Below, in pieces: positions 1 through 12,651 of a DNA stretch of 64,000 bases. Within the stretch, counting starts at the first letter, position 1; every line of letters starts with the position of its first letter. The position numbers were made by a program, and so were the translations under genes. The stretch is from Amoeboaphelidium protococcarum (taxonomy: Eukaryota > Aphelidiomycota > Aphelidea): NCBI GenBank assembly GCA_023515745.1, contig JALECJ010000257.1, positions 560,687 to 624,686 of the forward strand. The letters run 5' to 3'. The notes beneath the pieces are model-generated. The model was not told the origin of the DNA. It made no database searches and was given only the letters and a program-made list of their open reading frames with translations.

Positions 1-339
1 ATAATCGATATATTCCCATCAGAGTACTCCAAGTCTTCATATATGTAATATTTTTGTACCGGTATTGATTAAATATATAATATAAAAGCTTGAGAGTATT
101 GAAAAGTGTTAGAATATAGGAATTTAATTAATCAGTAGAAAATGAATGCGGATCTGTGGTAGGTGATTGAATGGCCACAGATTCACGAGATTTCCACCCC
201 TTCAGGAGCACGCGGTGAGTGAGCCACGTTTAAGTCACTTGATTCCCACCTGCATGTTGTTCACACCTAAGCCATCAAAGCCACCTCTCCTAAAGTATTT
301 GGTGGGATTTCAATTAATATATTAAGATTTCCGCTTTAA
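1..339. other. Intergenic, left window edge
   Basis: I see no supported gene. The stretch is AT-rich and probably holds the promoter of the gene starting at 340, or the end of a gene outside the window. Confidence 0.4.
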
Positions 340-2226
340 ATGACAAATCTATTGTATTACCAGATGATTCTGACTCTGATATTATGCATCAATCTTATAC
401 TAGCGGGAGGCCTCACTGCCGAAAGATCCTCGCAAGAGATTAATCCAGATTAAGAATTAAATGATCTGGCTAGATAGTAGTAGTAATAGGCACGCATTAA
501 TGCTATAAGACGCGTTGCAGAGTAATCATATTCATAGCAGCATACTGGCAGTGGTAAAGCGGCTAGTGTCATCTCTGATTCTGATTCTGGATTTTATAGC
601 TCATCTTCGGATGATTTTGATGGAAGCGATGAGTAGAGTATTAATCAACTATCAGATGAGCCGACACCTCTATCGTCAGACGATTCTGTTCATGGATCCT
701 CAATGTCAGGTTAAAGTAGTTTTCAGAATGCTAATGATCAAGTATTGCAGTAGTCTGCCATAGATGGAGAAGATGATGATGATGATCAATAACAACAATA
801 ATAACGGCGGAGAAGTAGTCGTTAGTAGTACTCTCTTAAACCGTTAGATTTGACGCCGGGTGAACTGGGGCATCCCAATGAGGACACTATGTTGGAAATG
901 AAGTTGAACAAGGGAGATGAAGCGTATTTCTTGGCTCAGTGGCCTAATCGTGAGAGAAGGTTTGATGAGCTTGGTCCGCGTGGTATTGAAATGAATTTTG
1001 GCGCACAGATCTTCTAATAGGTAGTTAGCACTGATAAGATCTTGATGGCACTAAAAAAACTAAAAGGTAGGAACGTGTTTCCTGCAGAGACTCCTATTGT
1101 ATTTCCACCTAATGAGGAAGAATCAAATGCCCTTCTATTCCGGTTAACGCGATGGGCAATCGGGCAGGTGATGATCAAAATGTCTAATGTTCGAATTCAT
1201 GATGCTGCATTGGGAACTCAGCGAGGCCTGGCGCATGATATATAATTTTTGAATATTGACGAGCGCTATCTGATCATTGATTAGAAGATTAAGAAGTAGA
1301 TCGATGCGGAAAGGAAGCGAATTAATTAATAGCATAAAGCTCAGTAAACTAAATGGGATAGATTTAAAGGTATCTTCAAGAAATAGTCGCCAGGTGACGC
1401 GACTTTGAATGATCAGTTATTTGAGACGCAAAATGAATAGACTGAGTAGAACTCACTACCTAGGATACTTAACAAGTCGAGGTAACCTGCCAATTATGTT
1501 GCATACATCCAAGATGATCATATAGACATTGAAATTATTGGTATCACTGCGGAGGCCACGGCTGAGATCTCTGTGGAAGGATACTCTGGTCTGAGCCATA
1601 ACACTGAGTTATTCAACTAAAAGTTTGGCGCGTATTTCCGGATATTCGATGCTGTCCTTAAAGCCAAGATCTAGCTAACACAGAATCACTAGTACGGCTA
1701 TCCAACCATCAAAATACTGGGCACTCCATCGTTCCAGTATGCTGCGCTTGAACTTATGTTTGATGGCTCTAAGGGGGACATTTTATTTCATCACATTGGT
1801 GAATTTGTGGCGAATCAATTTAAACCGATAATTTCATAATCTGTGGCTGCCGTGCTCATTGATAGGCTACCCATGATGGTGGACATCACGAGTGAGATCA
1901 TTGATAGAAGTATCCGCGATACGTTGGCAGTGCAACTTGAAAAGTATCAGCTACCTCCTCGCAAGATTCCGTACCTGCTCATCAATGATTTGAGATGGCG
2001 TGTGGAGAATCAGAAAATTAATGTCGGTCTGAATTTGCTCTATGTGAACGAAGCTGTCAGGGATATTTTAATGGATGCCCATCGCCGTATTCAGGAGAGA
2101 AATCAAGAGTATCCACCGGACGTGATAGAGTAGACTATCCAGAGTACCCTTGATGCGGTATACAAGTGGAGGAGATTTACCCGTCCCTCAATGTCCAACC
2201 GTATCGCCAGATTCTTTGGATACTGA
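340..2226 (+). CDS. Secreted TULIP/BPI-like protein, 628 aa
   Basis: The ATG at 340 opens a frame that stays open to TGA at 2224 once TAG/TAA are read as Gln. The first 25 residues form a hydrophobic signal peptide (MILTLILCINLILAG core). A low-complexity Ser/Asp/Gln linker follows (about 35-165), including an Asp run and Gln runs written mostly with TAG/TAA. The C-terminal 450 residues look folded. Alternating strands, then a helix-rich end (IGEFVANQFKPIISQSV), resemble the N-terminal barrel of BPI/LBP lipid-binding (TULIP) proteins. The fold call is by pattern only. If right, it would bind a lipid outside the cell or in the secretory pathway. A plain hypothetical secreted protein is the alternative. 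Confidence 0.55.
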
Positions 2227-2380
2227 CACTCAATAGATGAAAACTGTTAACGTCAAAGGCCATGATGTAATCAAATAAACTCAATATTCCTATACCGTCA
2301 TTTCTTATTATCATAAACTACTACTTATGATCCTTGTGTGTTGTGTGCGTATTAATATTAATTCATGATATACATATAGT

Positions 2381-3915
2381 TCATTATAGACATTCATTAG
2401 TGCCCAAGAGGCGATTAAGAGCAACCAGTTCTTGACGCAATGTGTCCTACTCAGACACCAGATCTTTATGCTATCGCTCAGTGTCTTGCAATTTACCTTC
2501 AAGCCTCTTGATCCAAGCTTTCTTTCGCTCCCGACACCTGTGTGCAGCAATTCTATTCTTCTCCAGAGCGGACAATTTCTTCTTATCCAAGCCTTGCTCC
2601 TCAATTTCAGCTTTCTCAATCTCCTCGCGCTCCTTCATGAACGCCTGTTCAAATTCTCTGTATCCACTGCTCTTCTTCTCAAAAATATGCTTCCTGGACA
2701 ATCCGCCAATCTATTCTCTACTACCATTATCAGAAGGTTTCTAATAAGGATGCTGACCATAACTCTGATAAGGCATCTACATTGGATTAAGCTGGAAATT
2801 ACTCTCCTCCTTCCGCATATCTCGGCGTTACTACGATATGGGAGGCATAGTGTTTGTCTACTAGAGGAATCCATTAGTGAAACTCTATTATTGCAGATTT
2901 TACAAAGTGAAAGCGTTACCAGTTTCGGGAATTGCGTGATGAAGAGGAGCATTGTAGTCGAGAGTGGATGAATGACCACCAGCGGATAGTGAGAGGTGCT
3001 GAGGTACCTAATGATTAGACAGTGGTGCCTGATTAGGATTGTCAACATGCACAGTGATGGAGGGGATTACAGATACTTGACCAGTCTAATCATTGACGGC
3101 GTAATATGAACCGCCAGCCTGACCAACAACAGCCTTACCAAAATGATCATTAAAGCGGATTAGAGGACCACTTCCACCTGTGCTTCTGTCAGAGCCATCA
3201 GAGCTATGTACCAGTGATGTGTTGCCATAATCATAAAAATTGTTGGTGGTGTTATTACGGTGATGATGATGATGATTATGACGAATGTGTTAATGAGCAG
3301 CAGCAGGATGACCGTCTTGACCATGAGCACGATTAACAGAGCCACTATTAATGAAAGACTTCTCGAACACATTCTACTCATGATTCAGTGAATTGAGCCC
3401 ATTGTATCCGGCAGACGCGTTAAAAGGCAGAGGTGACTGATTGTCGGTGTAGATGCTATTCCCTGTAGCTGTTGTGCCAACCAAGTGATTAGCAAATCCG
3501 CCATCAATATTCCCAAATGGTTCAAATTACTGAGGATGAGGGAGAGGGGGATTGATCAAAAACTCTTTATTGTATTCGCTCTACATAAATATAAATAAAT
3601 ATTTATACTAATTAAGATATTTAGCATACTAATAACACTTACCTGTGACAAATTAGATACACCTGATGTCAGGTAATGCGCGCCTGGCTGATTATACGCA
3701 TTCATTCCACTATAAATACTTCTATTACTACTTCCACCATTGTGCACAGCGCTAAAGTCACTCATCATTATATCATTCTTATTATTATTATTCTCTCTTA
3801 AGCCCAAGCTTTGTGGTATATTCTCTCTTATCCCGATATTATTGCCATCGTCCATCCTACGGACGTCATTCTGCACAGATTTATTCCCTTACTACGTCTG
3901 TTGACCAAAAGACAT
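2381..3915 (-). CDS. bZIP transcription factor (ATF/CREB type), 490 aa, one intron
   Basis: The start is the ATG at 3915. Exon 1 (3915-3643) is 91 codons, then a 62-nt intron, then exon 2 (3580-2381) ending at TGA. The last ~70 residues carry a textbook basic-leucine zipper. The basic region is LEKNRIAAHRCRERKK (N-x7-R, about residue 420-440), followed by leucines at heptad spacing. The rest is an Asn/Gln/His/Ser-rich, probably disordered activation region with a His run near the middle. The basic region matches the fungal Atf1/CREB class, which binds CRE-like sites as a dimer in the nucleus, usually in stress responses. Many Gln codons are TAG or TAA. Confidence 0.85.
3581..3642 (-). other. 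Spliceosomal intron in the bZIP gene (62 nt)
   Basis: The donor is CAG|GTAAGT and the acceptor TATGTAG|AGC. Its length is not a multiple of three, so removing it is required to keep the frame, and it sits in phase 0. It is very AT-rich. This is the only intron in the window that I regard as well supported. Confidence 0.8.
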
Positions 3916-4452
3916 TATTATCTTGACCGATGTGCTTATTTGTACTATAAGTGATTAATTTGTTTGTAAATTTTAATGTCTTTAAACTCTTCTTGTGTAG
4001 ATTTAAATGTGATAGGTGATGAGGTAATAAAAGAAAGTGATTTCGCTCTGTTTTCCTCCAAATGAGTCATGTCGGCTGAGTGTAAACAGAATTGCGTAAG
4101 CCATCTCGTCTCGTCTCGTCCCGTACAAGTAAGGGTCGATGAATGAAACTTTTCTTGTAAACAGAATTCGTCACATGCTCTGTTTTAATGTATTTCCTCT
4201 GCCTCATCTCAGAAACCGTTTCACTTTTCGCCTGTTTTATCTTCTCAACAATGTGCGCCTCAGTGGATAATGTTTTATTTTTGGAATGTGGTGGAATGGA
4301 TTCGACGGTTGGCTCGCTTACTTAATAGTGTCATGTGATGCTATTTTGGCTCTTTGGTGATCCACTACAATTTGCTATTCTCTCACATTAGTCTCTTTCT
4401 CTTTCTTATATCTTTTTAGACTCGATAATATCAATACATTTTAAACTAAATT
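3916..4452. other. Divergent intergenic region
   Basis: This lies between the bZIP gene (leftward) and the AN1 zinc-finger gene (rightward) and should hold both promoters. There is a short TCTCG microsatellite near 4106-4121. No coding signal is seen. Confidence 0.4.
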
Positions 4453-5067
4453 ATGGAGTTGTATAAAGTTGGAAAGTAGTGTCACTGGAAAGAGTGTCGG
4501 TAGCTTGACTATCTTCCATTTACATGCGAAGGGTGCAAGGAATCCTTTTGTCATGAACATTGGAAAGCTTCATCACACAGCTGTCCACAAGATGTTCTTG
4601 AGCACGGTCAGATTAGATGTCTGATGTGCTAGACTATGCTCAAGGTGCCTAACAATTAAAGTGTCGATCGTATCGTTAGCGATCACATCGACCGAGGTTG
4701 TAACACTCAAGGAGTAGGCAAAGGTAAACAGCCATCAACCGGCAGATAAACTAAGCCTACGAGAATTCACATGTGTCATCTGGAAGATTGCAAGAAGAAG
4801 GAGGTTGTGAAATTTGAGTGTCGCGACTGCAAGTACAACTTCTGTATTAAACATCGTCATCCTCTCGATCATAAATGCTCTGGTCCCGCTGTTAAACAAT
4901 CGCGCGGTGGTTTCACTTTCCCGTCAGGACAAAAGGTGAACAATCAATTTCAAAAGATTGGCACTTCTATCACTTCGTGGCTCTCTGGTAAAAAGAGATA
5001 TGACACTTAATTGTCAGAAGAGGAATAGTTGTAACTGGCGATTGCTGAGTCTTTAGTTAGAGCGTGA
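4453..5067 (+). CDS. AN1-type zinc finger protein with UIM (ZFAND2-like), 204 aa
   Basis: Two AN1 zinc fingers are visible, at about residues 10-50 and 107-142, each with the C-x4-C ... C-x2-C ... C-x2-H pattern (CEGCKESFCHEHW; CRDCKYNFCIKHRHP). The C-terminus reads SEEEQLQLAIAESLVRA, a clean ubiquitin-interacting motif, but only if TAG and TAA are Gln: two of its residues are reassigned codons. Two AN1 fingers plus a UIM match the ZFAND2B/AIRAP-L class, which couples ubiquitinated clients to the proteasome and Cdc48/p97, especially under proteotoxic stress. A standard-code annotation would lose both ends of this protein. Confidence 0.9.
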
Positions 5068-5127
5068 CATTTTGAATAGATTTAAATTTTAAGTTACCGT
5101 AATTTCACCCAGGTGTATATTTTATTA

Positions 5128-6105
5128 TCAAAACATTTTCCAGAGCTATTCAAATTGATCAGAGAATTGTTTTGAGGTGGCTTGGTCATGAATGATGACG
5201 ATATTCTCTTGATTGTTATTACGAGCGCCTTTAGTCCAGTTATACGATCCAGTGAGGACTGAACGACCATCAACAACGCAGAATTTGTTATGCATATGGT
5301 ATTGCTATGACTTGTCCATTTTCACAGGAACTCCAGAGCTGGCCAAACGCTCAACATCACTCCCAAGACTTTTACTCTACTCACCATCGGATATGATTCT
5401 CACGCGTACACCTCTCTTATGTGCGGCAAGAATAGCTCTAGCAATATCGTCATCCGTGATAGTAAAAACACATATATCCAAAGTGGAGCGTGCACTCTCC
5501 AAAAATCCAACCAGTGCTTTGAATGATTACTCAGACGGGAAGAAGTGGGTCTGAACACTCAAGGATGTCGCGGTACCAGTGGCCACATTACTCATGGGAT
5601 ACGCGTTACCTTGCTAAGTAATCTAAGAGTATGAACTTTAAGCCGGATATTATTACTAGTTCTTTTAGCCTGACTGCTGTATACGCCCATATCTATTCAT
5701 AACTTCTCGGATTAACACGTCCAGATAATCATTCAGAGGAACAATCTATTGCTTGAACCAGCAATCACGCGTCATCAAATGCAGTCTGTACTATTCAAAT
5801 AACATATTGATGTGAGCATCTGCCTCCGAGATCTGCTATGGTAGCTTTGAATGAAACATTGGTACCAGAGCATTTAAATTATTCATAGCAGAGGGTGCAC
5901 AGCGGAAGGTGTATTGCACAAATGAGACCACCTCTGGAGTACTTTGAGCATGCTACATGTTTAAAACCTCAGCCTTGTCACTGAGGCCAAAACACTGGAA
6001 GACTTCAGACAGTATGGGAATCATTATATCACTTTTAAAAATTTACTTTTTAACGAACAAGAGGGAAAAGACAACAATGACAATGCTATAAATTATAATT
6101 TTCAT
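5128..6105 (-). CDS. Phospholipase D-family protein, mitoPLD/PLD6-like, 325 aa
   Basis: A single HKD motif is present (HNKFCVVD, then GSYNWTKGARNNNQEN). This single-HKD form is typical of PLD6/Zucchini-type enzymes, which work as dimers. Upstream are the usual FFPSE...FLESARSTLDICVFTITDD and HKRGVRVRIISD blocks. The N-terminus (IIIYSIVIVVFSLLFVKK) is a membrane anchor, as in mitoPLD, which sits on the mitochondrial outer membrane. An extra ~130-residue, partly Gln-rich region lies between anchor and catalytic domain. In animals PLD6 hydrolyses cardiolipin and/or cuts piRNA precursors; which applies here cannot be told. Start and TGA stop are clear; several Gln are TAG/TAA. Confidence 0.8.
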
Positions 6106-6180
6106 TATAATAGATTGAGAAATGCAAGCACAGGGGTCACTAACTAAGGTGGACACGCTCCTCTGAAGTTAACCGCTTCA

Positions 6181-8025
6181 TCATTTTCTAGCCACCTGAA
6201 ACTTTCTTCTAGGCTCAGCTTTACGTTTAATAAATGCTTTGTCGTTCTTTGATCCATAACTACTCTTCTTCTCTGCACCTGATCTTCTAGTGTCAACTGT
6301 GGGAGTTGATTTTACAACTTTATCAATCTTGCTCTTTTTAAATACTGACCTTTCGCGTTTCCCCAGTCTTTTGCGCTTAGTGGCAACACCATTCTCATTT
6401 CTAGCCGATGCTTCTTCGTCATCAAAACATCTTAGCTTTTCAGCCTGATGCCTATCAACTGCTCTCAGGACATTGAGAACTCTTCCACCAATATGCACCC
6501 CACTAGACATCTCAGGCATAACTTTGAAGCGCGACATCTGTTACATTAGTGATGGCGATACTTTACTCGCCTCCTCCAAGACCTTTTCAGCATCCGGACT
6601 CTTGTAATAACACACAAAAGCTGAACCTTTAGATTTGCCATTCATCTAATCTTTGACTATTTTCACGTACTTTACGGGACCAAACTGAGAAAATTTCTTG
6701 AATACCTACTGCTCCGTAGAGTCAAATGGCAGATTACGGACGAACACAGTGCCTTGATCATCGAAATGCTATTGCTCTCTCTTTCTACTTGAATGATCAC
6801 CTTACGCGTCTTGTTCCACATCTTCATCTTCATCTTCAGAGTCGTCACTCATTATCAGAATATCATTTGGACCAGAAGAAGGCTTGACAGTCTCAATATC
6901 AGACAGCTCCTCTTCCGCGTTACTTTGTTCAGCACCATCTTCGGCCACAAGAACTTCATCAGCAGCGGGCTAATTATTTGCTGCACTCTCTTCTGCAATT
7001 TGCTATTTCTATCTCAAATACTGATTCTTTGGCAGTGCTTTCTAGATTTGAATCCGTCTATTACCGAGCTATTTGCAAGCTTTCGAATGCAACTGTTCGA
7101 TCAACAACTAAACAGCATTGTCATCACTCATAGACACAAACGCGTAACCCAACATTTTGCCATCCTCACGCTTAGGTACTGTGATTTCAACCGCGTATCC
7201 ATACTATTGTAGAACTGAAAGCAGACATTCCTCAATACTTTTAAATTTCTATGAGAATTTAAATGGCAGGTTCTTGATCATAATTCGACAATCGCGTTTG
7301 GCATCCTATAGGAGAACTGATGCATAAGCTCTAAGTCCCAGTTTAGCAAAAGACTCATTTTTATTCAACATACCAGGAGCACTTTTAGCCACAGCGGGAT
7401 CCAAAAACAGCACAGCACAGCGCGACTCTACAGCAGTCTTTTCCTCTTTGCCACTTGATAAACTGTAGATATGATACGGATACTCCACGTCGCTCACTTT
7501 ACCACAATGAGTCTCAGCTATAGACCGAATTTTCTCCACGGCATCCTTACACAGAGCGCGCCCTTCCACAATTACTAATCTGGCATTGTGCTTCATCTAT
7601 TTAATGAATTCAATCTACTCTCTCTTCATATCATATTTACTGGCCGCATCTACAGCTAATTTAGATGGATCTTCTGTGGGAACACATGGCTGCATTTTAT
7701 CAGCACGGTGTCGATGCTTGCTATAAGAGAGCTTTAAATTCACACCGCTAAATTTGACTTTCTGCAGCATAGATAGTGCCTTCTCTGCATCTTCCGGCAC
7801 CAAGTACTAGACGAATCCATATGCAGAAGATTGCTGCTTCACACCATCTTTGGACTTCTTGCCAGCGATGATAAAGCAAAAGCGAATGGGACCAACCTCG
7901 GAGAAGAAGGCTTCCAATTCCTACTGCTCACAATCCAGCGGGATATTACGCACATGCAACGTAGTACGTGAATACTCTGCTGATTCTTTTTACTATTACT
8001 TTTGGTTATTTTCAACGTGCTCCAT
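6181..8025 (-). CDS. NOP4: Nop4/RBM28-like nucleolar RNA-binding protein, 614 aa
   Basis: Three clear RRMs are seen: residues ~20-105 (LHVRNIPLDCEQQEL, AYGFVQY), ~248-335 (IMIKNLPFKF, LGYAFVSM) and ~423-505 (VFVRNLPFDSTEQQ, KGSAFVCY). A fourth, degenerate RRM-like block lies at ~145-235. An acidic stretch (SDDSEDEDED) precedes the last RRM and a Lys/Arg-rich tail ends the protein. The GGRVLNVLRAVDRHQAEKL segment after the last RRM is typical of Nop4/RBM28, the nucleolar factor needed for 27S pre-rRNA processing and 60S assembly. The basic tail is shorter than in yeast Nop4, as far as I recall. Stop is TGA; an upstream in-frame TGA with no other ATG supports the chosen start. Confidence 0.85.
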
Positions 8026-8226
8026 ATTGATATCAATTGTCTGATCGCTTTAGAACTGAGAGAGGTAACAAGAATTTGCGCGTTTTGCACTAGATCATTT
8101 AACACAGAGCGAGTGAGAGAAGACATTCAGACAGACAGTTACGCTTGCAAAAGTGATGAAATAAAAATAACAAAAATAATATTGCAAAAATCATGTCATG
8201 TATTGCTCATTGCGTAAAGTTTATAC

Positions 8227-9654
8227 TCATTATAAGTTGAGAAATTAGGCAAACTTTCGATCAATAAGATCATCAATAGAGTGTAAGAGTTATTTCGCCA
8301 TTTCTTCATTGTGCCGCATAAGGTCCAATTAAATGTTATTGACACTCCGAAGTACCTGCTCTTTAAACAACATCAGCTCTTACTACTTTTACATTTCAAC
8401 TTCTTCTTCTTCTTTTCCCTTATCATCAGCCAGATTCAAGTCATCAGTTTATGTTTATACAGACTGTCGGGAAACCGCAATAGAGGTGATCTTGTTAGCA
8501 GTAGTTCTTGCTGTAGTTTGTGATGAAGCATTTATCAATTGAGTTATAATTGCATCACATTAAATGCCTTTATCAGCCTTCTCTAGATCTTTCTCTAAAC
8601 GAATCTCTTCCAATTCGGCATCATTCAGAGCAAAAGCAGAATGGTGATCTGCAACATTCAACTTGTTACAAGAGTCTGAATAAGTCCCATATTATAAATG
8701 TGCAACAGGAGTCTATTTAAATGACACGCATTGCACTGTATGTCCAAAATTATCTATATGCAGCAGAGCTTAAGAAGAACTATGTGACAGATTGTAAATC
8801 AACACTTCTCCAGCAGCTGCTGTGGCTATAGCAAGCGTGCTACCGTCAGCATAAAAACTTAGACTAATCAGAGGGATGTCACTTACCTGGATACTCTTGA
8901 CCACTTTCAACTTTTCCACATCATATAAGCACATTGATCCATCATGGGAAGCTGAGAGCATCAAGTATTTGTTATACGGACTAAACTCTATACAAGATAT
9001 CTATTTAGAATGAGAGGAGAATACTTGAACGCTTTAGAGGTCTTTAGTATTCATAAGTTAAACTTTACCGTCACTATAGCCAACTGATATCAAATCTTTT
9101 CTAAATCGCGATGCACTTAATGCTGTAATTTTATGTTCAGTAGTATCATCACAAATTACTCTACTCTGAGACTATTTAGTAAATCGGTTGAATGTTGTGA
9201 CAGCACGCTTCATACTATCACAAAGTACAATATTCTACTAATCTACAGTGGTGCACAGGAAGTCAGCTGTATGTTCCAGTGTCATACAGCGTGTCCAACT
9301 GAGGGAATGCCGGTCAAATAGCTAAAGTATATTATATCCATCCACAACAGCCAGCAAACGCTCTCCACCAAAAGAATTACCAATGAATGCCGCCTATTTA
9401 AATCCCACGTTATTTCCACCATCAATTTACTGTACAGATTTCAGTCTATCATCAAGAATTTCCACGCATTATAAAGACTGGTTGATGAAACAACACAGCT
9501 TTGAACTTTTAGACCAACTAAGTGACACAGGACTCCCAGCAGTTTTAACACTCAATTCCTCAATGAGATTTATTTCGCCATTATTACTATTCTTGTGCAA
9601 GAGATAGCCACAAACTTTAGATTTGCCAGTGACAACTAATAAAAGATTCTCCAT
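8227..9654 (-). CDS. WD40 protein, NEDD1/GCP-WD-like, 475 aa
   Basis: The N-terminal ~320 residues contain WD40-like repeats (for example ISCIEFSPYNKYLMLSASHDG, then VCLYD-type strands). The C-terminus is helical and charged, ending RSVNNIQLDLMRHNEEMAKQ. A WD40 propeller with a short C-terminal coiled coil carrying that kind of helix matches NEDD1, which recruits the gamma-tubulin ring complex to centrosomes and spindles. The propeller alone would fit other WD40 families, so the name rests on the tail. The start is the only in-frame ATG after an upstream TGA. Gln is written TAG/TAA throughout. Confidence 0.6.
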
Positions 9655-10342
9655 GTTAAAAGGTAAAGCGATCAGGACGAGTACTACTTGACTAGTAACA
9701 AAAGATAATAAAGAGAGACAGAGCGAGAGAAAGATTCTCTGAGGGGGAAGGAACGGGTAAGATCATTACGGTGAACCAGTTTCAATAAAATTCTTGGAAA
9801 TTTCTCGGTGAATTTAACGCGACATTCCAACAGCCGTGACGCGTCATTTTGCATTACTTTTGCACGCATCTTGCTCGGATTGTAATTATCACTTTCGTGT
9901 GTTGCATCATGCTCAATCTTGGTGACGATAGATGATTGGAAAGATTTTAATCGCTCGTGCGAGATTGTAGCACTCTGAATCAGCTATTTAACGCTTTGAT
10001 GGTATTAAGGAACCTCTTCAATTCTTTAACAGCAATTAATAAAAATGATGAAATAACGAATGAGTGGTAACTAATAAAAGAATACTATGGTTATGCTACA
10101 TTTAGTCTTAACAAAGCAACCAAACCATAATTATGCGTTACGTCATCTAAATCAGCCAGCCGCTCGGCTAAAAAGCTACCGAGCCGATTCCTGAAATTTT
10201 TATTCCTCAATTTAACTTTGATTTAAATTAATCTAACCAATTACTCTTAAATTAAATCTCGATTAAGAGCAATATTTTCAAGATTATCAATATACTTAAA
10301 TTTTTAAATAGAAATCTCACTGCTTCATCTAAAGTGTTGAAA
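9655..10342. other. Divergent intergenic region
   Basis: This lies between the NEDD1-like gene (leftward) and thioredoxin reductase (rightward). It is AT-rich with no coding signal on either strand and should contain both promoters. Confidence 0.4.
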
Positions 10343-11392
10343 ATGCCTCCAGTCGCCAATTCGGAAAAGCTTGTGCACAAGGTTGTTATTATTGGTAGCG
10401 GACCTGCTGCTCATACTGCGGCAATTTACTTGGGACGCGCATAGCTTAAGCCTGTGCTGTATGAAGGATTTCTGGCTGGTGGTGTGGCTCCTGGTGGATA
10501 GCTTACCACCACTACTGAAGTAGAGAATTTCCCTGGCTTTCCTGAAGGTATTACCGGCTCGCAGCTGATGGACCGGATGCGGGAGTAGAGTGTGAAGTGT
10601 GAGACCACCATCCACACGGAGACTATTGCCAAGGTGGACTTTTCGTAGCGACCGTTCAAGCTATGGACTGAAGCTTAGGTTGAAGAGAATGCAGAGCCTG
10701 TGCTCACTCACTCTGTCATATTGGCTACTGGTGCCACAGCAAGACGCATGTATATTCCGGGTGAGGACAAGTACTGGAATGCCGGTATTTCCGCTTGTGC
10801 TGTGTGTGATGGAGCAGCCCCAATCTTCCGTAATAAGCCTCTAGCCGTAGTGGGTGGTGGTGATACTGCTTGTGAGGAGGCTACATATCTGACGCGATAT
10901 GCATCCAAGGTGTTCCTGCTTGTTCGCCGTAATTAGCTGAGAGCTAGTAAAGTTATGCAAGAGCGTGTGATGAAGAATCCAAAGGTTGAGATCATGTGGA
11001 ATGCTGTGCCAGTTGAAGCACAGGGAGAGAAATTGTTGAAGAAGTTGGTCATCCATGCCAGCGAGCCTACCACTGGTAAGCCTTATGCTAAGGATCATGC
11101 TAGCTTTCAAGAGTCGACTCTGGATGTTAATGGATTGTTTTATGCTATTGGACACGTGCCAAATACTAGTTTTATCAAGGATGAAAAGACTGGAAAGTTG
11201 CAATTGAAAACTGATGCTGAAGGATACATTTTACATGAGCATCCTGGTCAAAGTACCATGACATCGATTGAAGGTGTGTTTGCCGCTGGAGACGTTGTTG
11301 ACAAGCAGTACAGACAGGCTGTTACTGCCGCAGGTAGTGGATGTGCTAGTGCGTTGGATTGCGAAAGATGGCTTGAAGGTTAGGATTAGTGA
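10343..11392 (+). CDS. TRR1: Thioredoxin reductase (low-Mr type), 349 aa
   Basis: The FAD-binding GSGPAA lies at residues 18-23. The redox-active CAVC pair is at C152/C155. An NADPH-binding [11 protein letters not shown] segment follows, and the second FAD motif ([21 protein letters not shown]) is near the C-terminus. This is the complete layout of the bacterial/fungal/plant low-molecular-weight thioredoxin reductase, which moves electrons from NADPH to thioredoxin in the cytosol. The gene is the best calibration of the genetic code here: GRAQLKP and [17 protein letters not shown] both need TAG=Gln at conserved positions. It ends Q-D-Q-TGA. Confidence 0.97.
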
Positions 11393-11513
11393 TTATTTCA
11401 TCAGGACCTCGATCATTCATTTCTGTGTGAGTGTTAATTGACTTGATTGAAGGCAATAAAAATTCAAAATTAACTATTAATTTCACTTGACACTTTATAG
11501 ATTATTCTAAATA

Positions 11514-12506
<993 letters not shown>

Positions 12507-12651
12507 TTTACTAAAGTGAATGAAATTGCAGATCCTCTTGCTTTGTCAAAAACGTTACGCGTTAAAAAAATTTAGACTATCATAGTACTGTAAAAGTCAA
12601 AATATGATAATTGCTGAAATTTTATAAATTCACCTAAAAAGAACACTGTAA

